Shown here: one piece after another, positions 13,238-21,815 of the stretch
Layout: every line of letters begins with the position of its first letter
Numbering within the stretch: position 1 is the stretch's first letter
DNA from: Kiritimatiellia bacterium
GTDB taxonomy: Bacteria > Verrucomicrobiota > Kiritimatiellia > RFP12 > JAAYLN01
Direction: 5' to 3'
NCBI GenBank assembly: GCA_017962605.1
Contig: JAGCUY010000199.1
Span: 1-33,802 of the forward strand
Length of the DNA: 33,802 nucleotides
Position numbers and translations under genes: made by a program
The notes under the pieces: model-generated
Database searches by the model: none
The model's input: only the letters and a program-made list of their open reading frames with translations
Told to the model about the DNA's origin: nothing

Positions 13238-15487
13238 CTACCTAAATGTGATGAAGGTTGGCGAAACGTTTTTCACGAAGCAGAACCGAACTGTCCCCTC
13301 CTCGCCGACGTTGGATTCCGTGCCGTAGTCGCCGATTTTGGCGCCCGCAGCGACGGAGTATGAGCCGAGGTAGGACATGGACCCTGCTTCGTCTGCAATC
13401 GGTGTCGGGGATGTCGTGAACTTGGAAGGACTCATCCCAGGCTCCCACGGTGCGCCGCACCACACCGCGATGCGTCCGCCCGCGCCAGTACCAGACTTGA
13501 CGGACGACCCCGGCTTTGTGTCGCCTCCGTCCGCAATGAGCCGTCCGGTCGCGCCGCCGAAGAACTTCTTTGCTTCAAGGAGAATGGTCCCACCCGAGCC
13601 GCCTCCACCATAGCCGTTTCCTGCAAAATAAGACCCTCCACGAGCGCTTGCGTCAATCGTGCCGTCAACCCGAATCGTTCCATTTGTGGCCGTCACGTAG
13701 ATAAGACCGCCGCCTGGGGCGGATTGCGCCCTTTGGTTACCATAGTTCGAACCACCGGAACCAGCCATGCAGGGGCGGAGTTCGTCATCATAGGCATCTG
13801 GTGCCGTCGTTCCATTGCCGTTTCCTCCCCGTCCGCCATGGCTCGCACCAATTGTGGCGCGATTCGCCGCACCAGGACCTTTGCCGCCCATGGAATTGCC
13901 GAAGAATGTCGTTGATGTGTGATACGACCCTCGCCCACCGCGTCCTACAGCGGAAAAGACGCCACCCGTCTGCACGTCAAGCGATCCGACCTCGAAATGA
14001 GGTGAGCCGAGGTTCTCACAGTCGCTCCACGAATAGACGACGCAGTTCGTAGAAATCGTCATCGCGCCGCCGACTTTCACAAGAGCGCCGAACCTGTCCG
14101 TGCCGTTCGTCGCAGCCGCGTGGATGTCGAGACGCGACACGCCGCCCAGCGTCAGGTTTCCCGTCACGATGAGTTCGCTCGGCGTTGTTCCGGCATACAT
14201 GACCACATGGGAGTCCCAGTTCGTCGTGACGCCGCCGCCGATTTCAAGACGCGAATCGTCGCCTGAGAAGGTCAAGTTGCCGTTGATGGTCACTTTCACG
14301 CCCTCTTCGCCGAACATGACACGACCGCCGGCGAACGACCAGTCGCCGTCGTGGACGAAGGACGAGACGCCAAGGACATTCCCCGTCAGCGTCTTTCCCG
14401 CGAGCTGACGGACAATCTGCGCGTCTGTAAAATGGAGCGTCCCCATGCCGGCGTTTACGCCTTTGTCGTCGTATTTGTCATCGACATTGGAAGACTTGTA
14501 GTATTTGGTCGGATCTGACGCGCCCGAACGGAGCCGCTGCCCCGCATTTGCCGTAATCGTCATCCCCTCCACTGTCGCGGATTGTTCGGCGTCTGAGTCG
14601 TAATGGACGGCGATCATGCCGCCACCGGCTGGATGTGCCGGAACGTTTTGAAATGGGTTTTCTCCGCCGCCGCCGTTGGCGGAAAGCGTTCCCGCGCCGG
14701 AGAAAGTTCGGCATGATATGTTGATGCTGCCTCCAGACCCGGCTTGCTCGTGATTGTCGCCAGTGCTTCCGTAGCAAGAAACGTTCTGTCCGTCCGCGAG
14801 AATTGATCCATTCACAATGACGGCGCCAGTTGCCTCAATCTTCACCGCGCCGCCGCCGCATCCACCAGCAGCATATTTTGACGACACGCCGCTGGAACCG
14901 GGCAGTTCCGGTGCCGCTGGATCGTCGTATGGCATGATGATGGGAAGATTGTAGTCTGCAATTAGTCTTCTCCCGCCATGCCCGCCATGTGAAGGACCCG
15001 CCGAATAGTCCCCGCCCGCCAAATAGCTGCCACCCGGACCATAGCCCGCATGGTATGCGGAAGTGTCCTTCGGATGTCCCGCGTAGCCCTTGTAGTTAAC
15101 GTCGATCTTGCCGCCCGACGCAATTGTGAGGTCGGTGCAGTTCATCCACACGCGGCTCAGGTCTGCCGTGTTCGTCACCGCCGCGCCGCATGTCAGGATG
15201 CCGCCTGATGGAATCGTCACGGTCGTCGCGTTGAGGCATGTTGTCCAATTCGTCATGACGAGCGTCCCCGAAACCGAAATCGACGCCAGCGCGGGCGTGG
15301 AAGCGGCTAATAAAACCGACGCGCCCGCCGGGATTGTCACGCTGTCTCCCGCTGCGGGAACAGCGCCTCCCCAGTTTGCGGAGTCACTCCATTCGCCCGA
15401 TGCGCCGACCCATGTCCGCTCTGTCGCCATCGCCGTCGTTGCAAGCATCGCGCCAGCCGCGAGAATAGTGAATGCCCTGTTCTTCAT
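13238..15487 (-). CDS. Secreted glycine-rich beta-helix surface protein
   Basis: A 749-residue protein with a signal peptide (residues 1-21, ending A-M-A). Next comes a T-W-V-G-x-x-G-x-W-S-D-x-x-N-W module (23-39) typical of PVC-group extracellular beta-helix proteins. The rest is a right-handed beta-helix-like sequence rich in G, N, S and T, with blocks such as G-G-x-G-G and S-G-G-x-I-x-V. No outer-membrane barrel, PEP-CTERM or cell-wall anchor is visible at the C terminus, which ends F-I-T-F-R. It could be a polysaccharide-binding or adhesive surface protein. Its signal peptide is very similar to that of the 1355-residue protein at 26309-30376. An AAGGAG site lies 9 bases upstream, and a cluster of palindromes lies further upstream (15537-15573). 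Confidence 0.75.
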   Translation of the reverse strand: MKNRAFTILAAGAMLATTAMATERTWVGASGEWSDSANWGGAVPAAGDSVTIPAGASVLLAASTPALASISVSGTLVMTNWTTCLNATTVTIPSGGILTCGAAVTNTADLSRVWMNCTDLTIASGGKIDVNYKGYAGHPKDTSAYHAGYGPGGSYLAGGDYSAGPSHGGHGGRRLIADYNLPIIMPYDDPAAPELPGSSGVSSKYAAGGCGGGAVKIEATGAVIVNGSILADGQNVSCYGSTGDNHEQAGSGGSINISCRTFSGAGTLSANGGGGENPFQNVPAHPAGGGMIAVHYDSDAEQSATVEGMTITANAGQRLRSGASDPTKYYKSSNVDDKYDDKGVNAGMGTLHFTDAQIVRQLAGKTLTGNVLGVSSFVHDGDWSFAGGRVMFGEEGVKVTINGNLTFSGDDSRLEIGGGVTTNWDSHVVMYAGTTPSELIVTGNLTLGGVSRLDIHAAATNGTDRFGALVKVGGAMTISTNCVVYSWSDCENLGSPHFEVGSLDVQTGGVFSAVGRGGRGSYHTSTTFFGNSMGGKGPGAANRATIGASHGGRGGNGNGTTAPDAYDDELRPCMAGSGGSNYGNQRAQSAPGGGLIYVTATNGTIRVDGTIDASARGGSYFAGNGYGGGGSGGTILLEAKKFFGGATGRLIADGGDTKPGSSVKSGTGAGGRIAVWCGAPWEPGMSPSKFTTSPTPIADEAGSMSYLGSYSVAAGAKIGDYGTESNVGEEGTVRFCFVKNVSPTFITFR

Positions 15488-15536
15488 TATTGTTTACTCC
15501 TTGGTTGTTAGTGGGGGTTCAAAAATTACGCATCAA

Positions 15537-15573
15537 TTTTTGCAAAAACATTGCAACACTGTCAAATTTTGAC
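15537..15573. promoter_or_regulatory. Palindrome cluster upstream of the beta-helix gene
   Basis: A perfect 12-base palindrome TTTTTGCAAAAA (15537-15548) and an inverted repeat GTCAAA-T-TTTGAC (15561-15573) lie 50-86 bases upstream of the ATG at 15487. The second overlaps a TTGACA hexamer on the minus strand (15565-15560). A matching -10 box could not be identified with confidence. TGCAAA-type half-sites continue to about 15597. This looks like an operator region. The remaining sequence of this intergenic stretch up to 15761 showed nothing else. Confidence 0.5.
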
Positions 15574-15761
15574 GAAAAAGGTGCAAATTGGGTGCAAAAC
15601 TTTTCCGCCCCTGAAAAGCCGATGGCACCCGCTCCACAAGCGGCCCGCGCGGCTATTGCCTGACTTTGTAAACGCGCTCGTGCGATTGCGATTATCGCGA
15701 AAAGTGCGCTGCTAAAATCGGGGAAGGAGGTTTGAGCTCGTCGGGCGATGTTTGGAGGGTT

Positions 15762-15900
15762 GGCGCTACCGCGCCGAACCTTGAAAACTGCCGGGGATGC
15801 GCGATGCGGCATTGGAAATCTTAGGAAATGGAGTTTGACGCAAGCGCACGGCAGATAATCTCACACAGAGGCACAGAGACACAGAGTAGTAATATTGGCG
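15762..15900 (+). repeat. Repeat family A, copy R4 (internally deleted and 3' truncated)
   Basis: It begins with the intact end GGCGCTACCGCGCCGAA and follows the copies at 31846 and 32763 for about 47 bases. It then jumps to GCATTGGAAATCTTAGG, having lost the part with the GAAGC-AA-GCTTC and CGGCC hairpins. It continues through the ctcacacagaggcacagag block and breaks off at ATATTGGCGC. After the jump it matches the 32763 copy better than the 31846 copy. It sits 15 bases beyond the stop of the regulator gene, at the 3' end of the large operon. Confidence 0.8.
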
Positions 15901-15915
15901 CGAACGCCGCCGCTG

Positions 15916-16995
15916 CTACATCGTGGTGCCTTTTTTCCAGACGCTGCCGAGGTTGAGGCCGGTCGGGAACGCCCCTGTTTCCAAAAAGGCCAGGATCGCG
16001 TCCGCCAAGGCACGGCCGTTCGCAACAGGATCAACCTCCAGCCTCGAAAGCCTCATCGGCCAGATTGGCCCGAACCCCTTGTTGGCATGGGTCGCAACCT
16101 TGACGTCCCTTGGCACCTTGATTCCGGCCACTGCAAGGGCGACAAGCCCTCCCTGCGCAATGTGGTCGTCAGTGAAGAGGAACAAGTCAGGCAATGCGCC
16201 GTTTGCGAGTATGCACTCCATTTCCACAATTGCGGCCCGCGAGACTTCCGCCGGCGACGACTTGCGTCCAATTCGGAAGGTTTCTGTTGCAATCCCTTTT
16301 TCCAATAGCGCTCCGGCCGCGTCGAATGATCCGTGGCAATACACGAACTGGACGACCCTCTTCACGTTTTTTCTAACGCACTCGCCCACGAAATGAGGAA
16401 GCGCCTTGCCCGTGCTGAATCCGATTCTGCCGACACACGACGAGCTGTCGTCTGGCGGGATGCCGCCGTCGCCAAGCAGGACGAATGGATGCCCGGATTT
16501 CGCGACCAGGCCGCGGGCCTCGACCCCGCCGCCTATCAGGGCGACAAGCGACCACTTCTCCCTAAGCCGCGACTCCAGCCTGCGGCAGGCCAGCGCCTCG
16601 CTGCGGCTGGAGGCGTTGATGACGAAGGTCTTGTAGCCCTTGGCCATGAGCTTCGCGTCGATGATCGCCATGAGGCTTGCCCCATAGTTGCTCAGGCCCG
16701 TGTGGCGGACGTAGAAGAGAACCCGTCCGCTGGATTGTGGGTCTTCGCCACGGTCAAGCACGATGGAGCCGACGCCGCGAACTGGGCGGGTCCAGCCCTC
16801 TGCCTCGAGGATCTCGAGCGCCTTGCGCGGGACTTTTGCGCTCCTGCCGCAGTCCTCGACAAGTTGGCGGATTGGCGGCAGCGCCTCGCCTGGCTTGAAC
16901 TTACCGTGGATTATGGAGTCCTTGATTGCCTCCGCCAGCCGCCGCGAAAGGGGCGCTTTTGCGTAGCGGCTGGTGTTGAACATGGGCTTGGACAT
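15916..16995 (-). CDS. GntR-type HTH / LacI-type effector-domain transcription regulator
   Basis: A 359-residue regulator. Residues 13-82 are a winged helix of the GntR type: K-D-S-I-I-H-G-K-F-K-P-G-E-A-L-P-P-I-R-Q-L, then a wing with R-G-V-G-S-I-V. Residues 90-350 are a periplasmic-binding-protein-like sugar-sensing domain as in LacI/GalR and AraR, with F-L-F-T-D-D-H-I-A-Q-G and the late V-D-P-V-A-N-G-R-A. Such AraR-like hybrids repress sugar genes until the sugar binds. It is the last gene of the minus-strand operon, 17 bases after the SGNH stop, with an AAGGGGG site, so it probably controls the operon and its own level. The inducer is likely a product of the operon's enzymes such as L-fucose; that is inference. 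Confidence 0.85.
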   Translation of the reverse strand: MSKPMFNTSRYAKAPLSRRLAEAIKDSIIHGKFKPGEALPPIRQLVEDCGRSAKVPRKALEILEAEGWTRPVRGVGSIVLDRGEDPQSSGRVLFYVRHTGLSNYGASLMAIIDAKLMAKGYKTFVINASSRSEALACRRLESRLREKWSLVALIGGGVEARGLVAKSGHPFVLLGDGGIPPDDSSSCVGRIGFSTGKALPHFVGECVRKNVKRVVQFVYCHGSFDAAGALLEKGIATETFRIGRKSSPAEVSRAAIVEMECILANGALPDLFLFTDDHIAQGGLVALAVAGIKVPRDVKVATHANKGFGPIWPMRLSRLEVDPVANGRALADAILAFLETGAFPTGLNLGSVWKKGTTM

Positions 16996-17012
16996 TTCTT
17001 CGCCCCCTTAGC

Positions 17013-18341
17013 TCAACGGCTTGACGGTTCGCTAGCGAAGTGCGCGAAGAGGGCGCGGGCGATGATTTGCTTTCCAAGTTCGCCGGAATGGACGGCATCG
17101 CGGCTGTAGAACTCGAAGGGCAGGCCGCTCGCGAAGAGCCATTCGTAGCATGGCGTGGTGAGATCCCAGAAGGGGAAGCCGTTTTTGGCGCATAGGTCGC
17201 GGAGTTCTTCGAGACGCGCCCCGCCGCCCGAGGACTCAGCGAGGGCACTGTTCCACGCCGCAGGTGGGATCGGCGCGTCGGGGTTCGCAGGGTCGCGCGT
17301 GCGCAGGTCGCGGTGAAGCGCCGCGCTCGTCACGAGCACTTCGCAGCCGAGGCGGTCGTGCGCGGCGCGTGCGACCGCCATGATAGCCGCCGCGCCATCG
17401 GGGCCGTCTTTCTTGACGTAGTTGCTGATGCCGCCAATGAGCAGCAGGTCCGGGCGCTTGTCGACAACGCAGGGGAAGAATTCGTCTGCCATCGCGTAGG
17501 TCTGGCAGCCGGTCGAGCCGCGCACCGAGACGATCCATTCCGCATCGGATGCCGGGAAGGCGCGCTTCACGAGGGAGTGGAACTGCGAGTGGAAGGCGTC
17601 TTGCACGATTGAATCGCCAAGCATCACGACGCGCCACGGCTTGCCAGTCCGAAGCGCCTCCATCGTGCGCGGCAGGAGAGCCGTTGCGTCCGCCGGCGCG
17701 GCGAAGGAGAAAGGCGGCAGCGCGGCGAAGACGCGGTCGCAGTAGTCGGCGGCGTCCGCCCATGTCGCCGGCTCGATGCGCAGGTCCCGCACCTCGTAGC
17801 CGTCCTTGCTTTGGAAGAAGACGTCGATGGAGGTCGTCTGGCCCATCGCGTAGAAGACGCGGTCATAATGCCTGCCCGTTCCCTGTTCCCCGTTCCCTCC
17901 ATTTTCACATTGGCTGTTGGCTGTTGGCTGTTTCCACACTTTCACATTTCCATCTACCCGTTCCCCGTTCCCCGTTCCCTCTGTCTTATATAGCACGTCA
18001 TAGTTGTCTGCGAGCGCCTTGCCATCCGCATCGTAGAAGTTCACGCAGACATATCCGCGGGTAAGCGCCTTTGCCGTGAAAGATATCCGGTAATAGGCGC
18101 CCTTTCCCTCCGCCTTGCCGACAAGGGGAATCCGCGGGGATTGGAGTTTCCCGCCCTTGTCGGGGTAGAAGCCCTCGAACTCGTTGAAGGTCGCGCCGTC
18201 GGCATTGGGTTTCGACGGCACGAACGACCATCCCTCGCGCGAGCGCAGCAGCGGGCCAGAAACGGAAAGCATAGGCTCGGCGTCGGCCACGCAGATGGCT
18301 AGGGAGAGAGAAGAGGCTAGGATCATGGTGAGTGCTTTCAT
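17013..18341 (-). CDS. Secreted SGNH/GDSL-family esterase with in-frame repeat insertion
   Basis: A 442-residue exported protein with a signal peptide (about 1-20). A beta-sandwich-like N-terminal region (25-190) is followed by an SGNH hydrolase domain. Visible blocks are V-M-L-G-D-S-I (239-245, S244 nucleophile), R-G-S-T-G (274-278), G-G-I-S-N (303-307) and D-A-V-H (415-418, giving catalytic D415 and H418). Such enzymes often remove acetyl or other acyl groups from polysaccharides. Residues of about 119-157 (rich in G, N, E and Q) are encoded by a family B repeat that has entered the gene without breaking the frame, within the N-terminal region and outside the catalytic blocks. It lies 39 bases after the GH29 gene in the same operon. 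No clear ribosome binding site was seen. Confidence 0.85.
   Translation of the reverse strand: MKALTMILASSLSLAICVADAEPMLSVSGPLLRSREGWSFVPSKPNADGATFNEFEGFYPDKGGKLQSPRIPLVGKAEGKGAYYRISFTAKALTRGYVCVNFYDADGKALADNYDVLYKTEGTGNGERVDGNVKVWKQPTANSQCENGGNGEQGTGRHYDRVFYAMGQTTSIDVFFQSKDGYEVRDLRIEPATWADAADYCDRVFAALPPFSFAAPADATALLPRTMEALRTGKPWRVVMLGDSIVQDAFHSQFHSLVKRAFPASDAEWIVSVRGSTGCQTYAMADEFFPCVVDKRPDLLLIGGISNYVKKDGPDGAAAIMAVARAAHDRLGCEVLVTSAALHRDLRTRDPANPDAPIPPAAWNSALAESSGGGARLEELRDLCAKNGFPFWDLTTPCYEWLFASGLPFEFYSRDAVHSGELGKQIIARALFAHFASEPSSR
17876..17980 (-). repeat. Repeat family B, copy 3, inside the SGNH coding sequence
   Basis: Read on the minus strand, this has GGGAACGGGGAACGGG units, GTGAAAGTGTGGAAA, a triplicated CAACAGCCAA-type unit, and a second set of GGGAACRGGGAAC units at the other end. 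It is about 105 bases long and keeps the reading frame of the host gene open. It is closely similar to the intergenic copies at 3870 and 4397. Confidence 0.85.
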
Positions 18342-18380
18342 AGGTTGTTGCTTTTCAGTTTTGCAATGCCAATGGGAAAA

Positions 18381-19754
18381 TCACGCGGAGGCGTGGAGAG
18401 ACAATGCGAAACCATCGGCGAAGGCATTTGCCTGGAACTGTTCGGGGATGCGAATCGAGAGGCCGCCATTGGCGGCATGGAACGGGATTTCCGCGCCAGT
18501 CGCGAGGGAGACGACACATTGGACACGTTCGGGGTGCTCAACGGGGATAGTCTCTTCGCGTGAGGCGCTTTCGTTTTCGGCCCAGAGGCGGAAGGCGTAG
18601 AGCGTTCCGCCGTCCTTCGCGCCGGTGAAGCGCCAGGAGTCTTTCGCGAACGGCGCGGCGGGGCGCGTCGCATAGACGCCCTTCCCGAATATCTTGAGCC
18701 ACGCCCCCAGGGCCTCCATCCGCCTGATGGCGGGGTAGGGGAGGCGTCCGTCGGGCTGCGGCGCTACATTGAGGGCGAGGTTCCCGCCCTTCGCCACGAT
18801 GTCGAGGAGCAGATGCACCAGTTCTCGCGGCGACTTGTATTCGTCGTCATAGCGATACGAGAAGCCCGTTCCCATCGTGATGCAGCTCTCCCACGGAACG
18901 GCCAGCGGGTTTGGCGGAACCGTCTGCTCGGGCGTGATTACGTTTTCGCATGGGCCTCCGGCGGTGCGGTCGGCGGAGATGAGATCGGGCTTGTATTTAC
19001 GCGCCTCGGCGATGATCTCCTCAATGCCGATGTCGAGGCCGGCCCTTCGCTGGACCTGCCCGCCGTCAAGCCAGATTATGTCCACCGGGCCGTAGTCGCG
19101 CACGAGTTCGACGATCTGGTTCTTCGTGAACTCCCGGAACCGCGCCCACTTCCCGGGATTCGCCGCCACGTCGTAGGTCGGCATGCGCGAGACCGTGCGG
19201 TCGAGGCCGTGCCCCTCCCAAAAATCCTCGCAGTGCCAGTCAGGCTTTGAAAAATAGGCGGCGATGGCAAGGCCCTCGGCGCGGAAAGCGTCAAACACAT
19301 TCCTCACGATGTCGGCGCGGGGGTCTCCGGAGAAGGGGCACTCCGGGTTCGTCACCTTGAAGTCGGAGTGTTTGGAGTCATAGAGGCAGAAGCCGTCGTG
19401 GTGCTTCGTCGTAAAGACGAGATACCTGAAGCCGCTATCGCGTGCGAGAGCCGCCCATTTGTCCGGCTCAATCCGCACGGGGTTGAAGGACTTCCAGAGA
19501 TTCCAGTACTGGCGCTTGAAGGTCTCGGCGTCGTCGGTCCAGTCGATTTGGGCGCGCGACCAACTGGCGTCAGCATCGCTCAGCGGCCACGACTCGAAAA
19601 TGCCCAGCTGCGAGTAGATGCCGAAATGCATCATCAGCGCGAGCTTCTGGTCCTTGAACCATTCAAGCCGCTCGCGGACCTCTGGTTCCGGCGGCTGCAC
19701 ATAGTCCTCCGGCGTGTAGCCGTGGGTGCCGTTGATTATCATGTCCTTCGTCAT
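18381..19754 (-). CDS. GH29 alpha-L-fucosidase
   Basis: A 457-residue GH29 enzyme. The barrel motifs are M-M-H-F-G-I-Y-S (41-48), F-T-T-K-H-H-D-G-F (114-122) and D-I-I-W-L-D-G-G (225-232), where D230 is the expected nucleophile. This is followed by the retaining-fucosidase region L-A-L-N-V-A-P-Q-P-D-G and a short C-terminal beta-sandwich. No signal peptide is present, so it should act in the cytoplasm. The ATG at 19754 lies 1 base after the upstream stop, so translation is coupled. Open frame upstream of it is the complement of other sequence and lacks family character. The enzyme releases L-fucose from fucosylated oligosaccharides; linkage preference (GH29-A or GH29-B) cannot be settled from sequence by eye. 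Confidence 0.9.
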   Translation of the reverse strand: MTKDMIINGTHGYTPEDYVQPPEPEVRERLEWFKDQKLALMMHFGIYSQLGIFESWPLSDADASWSRAQIDWTDDAETFKRQYWNLWKSFNPVRIEPDKWAALARDSGFRYLVFTTKHHDGFCLYDSKHSDFKVTNPECPFSGDPRADIVRNVFDAFRAEGLAIAAYFSKPDWHCEDFWEGHGLDRTVSRMPTYDVAANPGKWARFREFTKNQIVELVRDYGPVDIIWLDGGQVQRRAGLDIGIEEIIAEARKYKPDLISADRTAGGPCENVITPEQTVPPNPLAVPWESCITMGTGFSYRYDDEYKSPRELVHLLLDIVAKGGNLALNVAPQPDGRLPYPAIRRMEALGAWLKIFGKGVYATRPAAPFAKDSWRFTGAKDGGTLYAFRLWAENESASREETIPVEHPERVQCVVSLATGAEIPFHAANGGLSIRIPEQFQANAFADGFALSLHASA

Positions 19755-19755
19755 C

Positions 19756-21753
19756 TTATGATCTTGCGAGGAAATCTGTAATTTGCTCTGTCTTGTCCGG
19801 ATCCAGACCATGCGGGTGGTGGCCGAACAGGGGACGGCAATTAATGGCGATTTCGCCGCCGGCGGCTTGGAACCGTGCCGCGAATGTTTCGGCGTTTTTC
19901 GCAGGGGGAACGGTCGCGTCCTGTCCGCCGTAGAGCAGAAGAATGGGGATGTGCGCTTCGGCAAGCGCTTCTGCCATGTTCACCGGCATGCGCGGGTCGG
20001 CCATCCAGTCACCGTCTTTCGGCGGCATGGCGGCCCATGGGCCTACGGCGGCCGCTTCCTCCGTCGGCGTGGATGCGGCGCCCAGATGGGCGAAATCCGT
20101 GAAGGTCAGAAGTGGCGCGTCAAGGTAGATGCTGGCCACGCAATCGGGAAATCTGGCGGCGTAGCGGACGGAGAAGAACCCGCCCCAGCTCATGCCCACG
20201 AGCCTCGCCTTTGGCGCGAAGTCGAGCTTTTCGACGAGGAACCGCTGGAATTCGCGGCTCACGCGCAGCCCCTCCTCGTCCATGCGGTGGGCGAAGGTGT
20301 CGATATGGACGTGCCGCCAGCCGCGCGCCAGCAGGTCAAGGACGCCAGTGCGGTCCACGAAGGCGTCGGCCCACTGTATCGTCCAAGTCCACGGCCGCCC
20401 GAGCGCCGGACCTTTCTTCGGCTCGACAATCCAGGCGTCGTGCCCCTCGAAGGTGAACCGCAGGCGTTCGTAGCCGTACCATGTGTCGCGGACTGCGTTG
20501 GGGAATGCCGCCTCGACCTTCTCGCGCAATCCCGACACGCGCGGCGTGCAGACTGCCCAGAACGGATTGAATATCGGCTTTGGCTCGCCTTCGAAGGTGA
20601 CGCCCACGTAGCGCGGCATCGCGCCCAGGGGGCGCGGCTCGTAGCCGGAGATGGTAACGAAGCCAGTGGCGGCGTCCTGCGTGAATGGGAGGTCGCGGTC
20701 GCCCTCGACCATGAATACGCGCGTAACCTTGTTGCCTATGCCGACGAGCTTGCGCTTCTCGTTCCAAGAGCGCCCGAACTCGAAATAGACAGTCTGCGGA
20801 TCCTCGGCGCTTTGCGTCATCCACTCGTAGCAGGCGTAGCCGAAGGGATCGAAGGGCTTCATGCCGTAGAAGGCCGGGGCGTTTGCCTTGACCCAGCGGC
20901 CGAGTTCGCGAAGGAGCGCCACAGCCTCGGGCTGGACTGTGCCGTCGGCCATCGGGCCGACATTGAGGAGCATCGTGCCGCCGCGCGCCCGGATCGAGAC
21001 GAGCTTGTGCGCGATTTCTACGGGTGACTTCCAATTGGCGTCGTATTTCTGGTAGGCCCAGGATTGGTTGAGCGCGTAGCACGATTCCCAGAGGTCCGCC
21101 CCGCCGTCGATGTTCTGCTCGCAGCTCTTGATGTCGTCGTCCTGGCAGCGCGTGATGAGCAGACCCGGCTGGAGACGCCGCAGTTCGGCGTTGATTGCGA
21201 AGGCGCCCCAGGCTTCCGGCGGCGGCGCGCCGTCGTAGAAGAGGTAGTCGATGCGGCCGAAGTCCGACATCAGGTGGCGCAACTGCGCATGTGTCTTGGC
21301 AACGAAGCGCTCCCAGGCCGGAACGTCGGCGGGGCCGCTACGGTAGTCCTGGTCGCTCCAGTTGGCCACGGAGTAATATACCCCGACGCCAAGTCCGGCC
21401 TTGCGGAGCTTGTCGGTGTATTCGCGGATGAAGTCGTCTCCAAGCCAGAAGCCCTCGTGGTGGCGCGTCGTGAGGCAGACGTAGCGCATGCCTGCGTCCT
21501 TCGCGAGCGCGACCCACTCGTCGATGCAGTCAGGTTTGGGGCGGAAGAGCGGGCGCAGCCGCTTGTGCCACTCGTCCGTGTCGAGGCGTTCGTTGTGGAT
21601 CTGCCACTCGCCCTCGCCCTGCGCGGAAAAAAGCCCGTAGTGGATGAAGAGGCCCCAGCCGAAGTGGTAGAAGCGCTCCTTGGCCGCGACAATGGCAGGG
21701 TCGTTCGCCCGTCCGGCGGCGGTGAATTCCGGCGCGATGTTGCCGAGTTCCAT
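19756..21753 (-). CDS. Two-domain GH29 alpha-L-fucosidase / alpha-beta hydrolase fusion
   Basis: A 665-residue protein made of two enzymes. Residues 1-400 are GH29-like: G-L-F-I-H-Y-G-L-F-S (34-43), L-T-T-R-H-H-E-G-F (94-102), I-D-Y-L-F-Y-D-G (168-175, D174 as likely nucleophile) and M-L-L-N-V-G-P-M-A-D-G (261-271). Residues of about 425-665 are an alpha/beta-hydrolase with G-M-S-W-G (520-524, S522 nucleophile), a probable acid D612 in Y-G-G-Q-D-A-T-V-P, and a late histidine in F-G-H-H-P-H-G (643-649). It has no signal peptide. The joined activities suggest coupled removal of fucose and an ester group from the same sugar chain. An AGGAG site lies about 7 bases before the ATG. It sits between the TIM-barrel hydrolase and the second GH29 gene in the operon. 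Confidence 0.85.
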   Translation of the reverse strand: MELGNIAPEFTAAGRANDPAIVAAKERFYHFGWGLFIHYGLFSAQGEGEWQIHNERLDTDEWHKRLRPLFRPKPDCIDEWVALAKDAGMRYVCLTTRHHEGFWLGDDFIREYTDKLRKAGLGVGVYYSVANWSDQDYRSGPADVPAWERFVAKTHAQLRHLMSDFGRIDYLFYDGAPPPEAWGAFAINAELRRLQPGLLITRCQDDDIKSCEQNIDGGADLWESCYALNQSWAYQKYDANWKSPVEIAHKLVSIRARGGTMLLNVGPMADGTVQPEAVALLRELGRWVKANAPAFYGMKPFDPFGYACYEWMTQSAEDPQTVYFEFGRSWNEKRKLVGIGNKVTRVFMVEGDRDLPFTQDAATGFVTISGYEPRPLGAMPRYVGVTFEGEPKPIFNPFWAVCTPRVSGLREKVEAAFPNAVRDTWYGYERLRFTFEGHDAWIVEPKKGPALGRPWTWTIQWADAFVDRTGVLDLLARGWRHVHIDTFAHRMDEEGLRVSREFQRFLVEKLDFAPKARLVGMSWGGFFSVRYAARFPDCVASIYLDAPLLTFTDFAHLGAASTPTEEAAAVGPWAAMPPKDGDWMADPRMPVNMAEALAEAHIPILLLYGGQDATVPPAKNAETFAARFQAAGGEIAINCRPLFGHHPHGLDPDKTEQITDFLARS

Positions 21754-21815
21754 GATGCTTGCTCCTCAATGCTGGTTCGCCGTCTCGTCAAAAGGGACGT
21801 GTTCGCCTCGTGATT

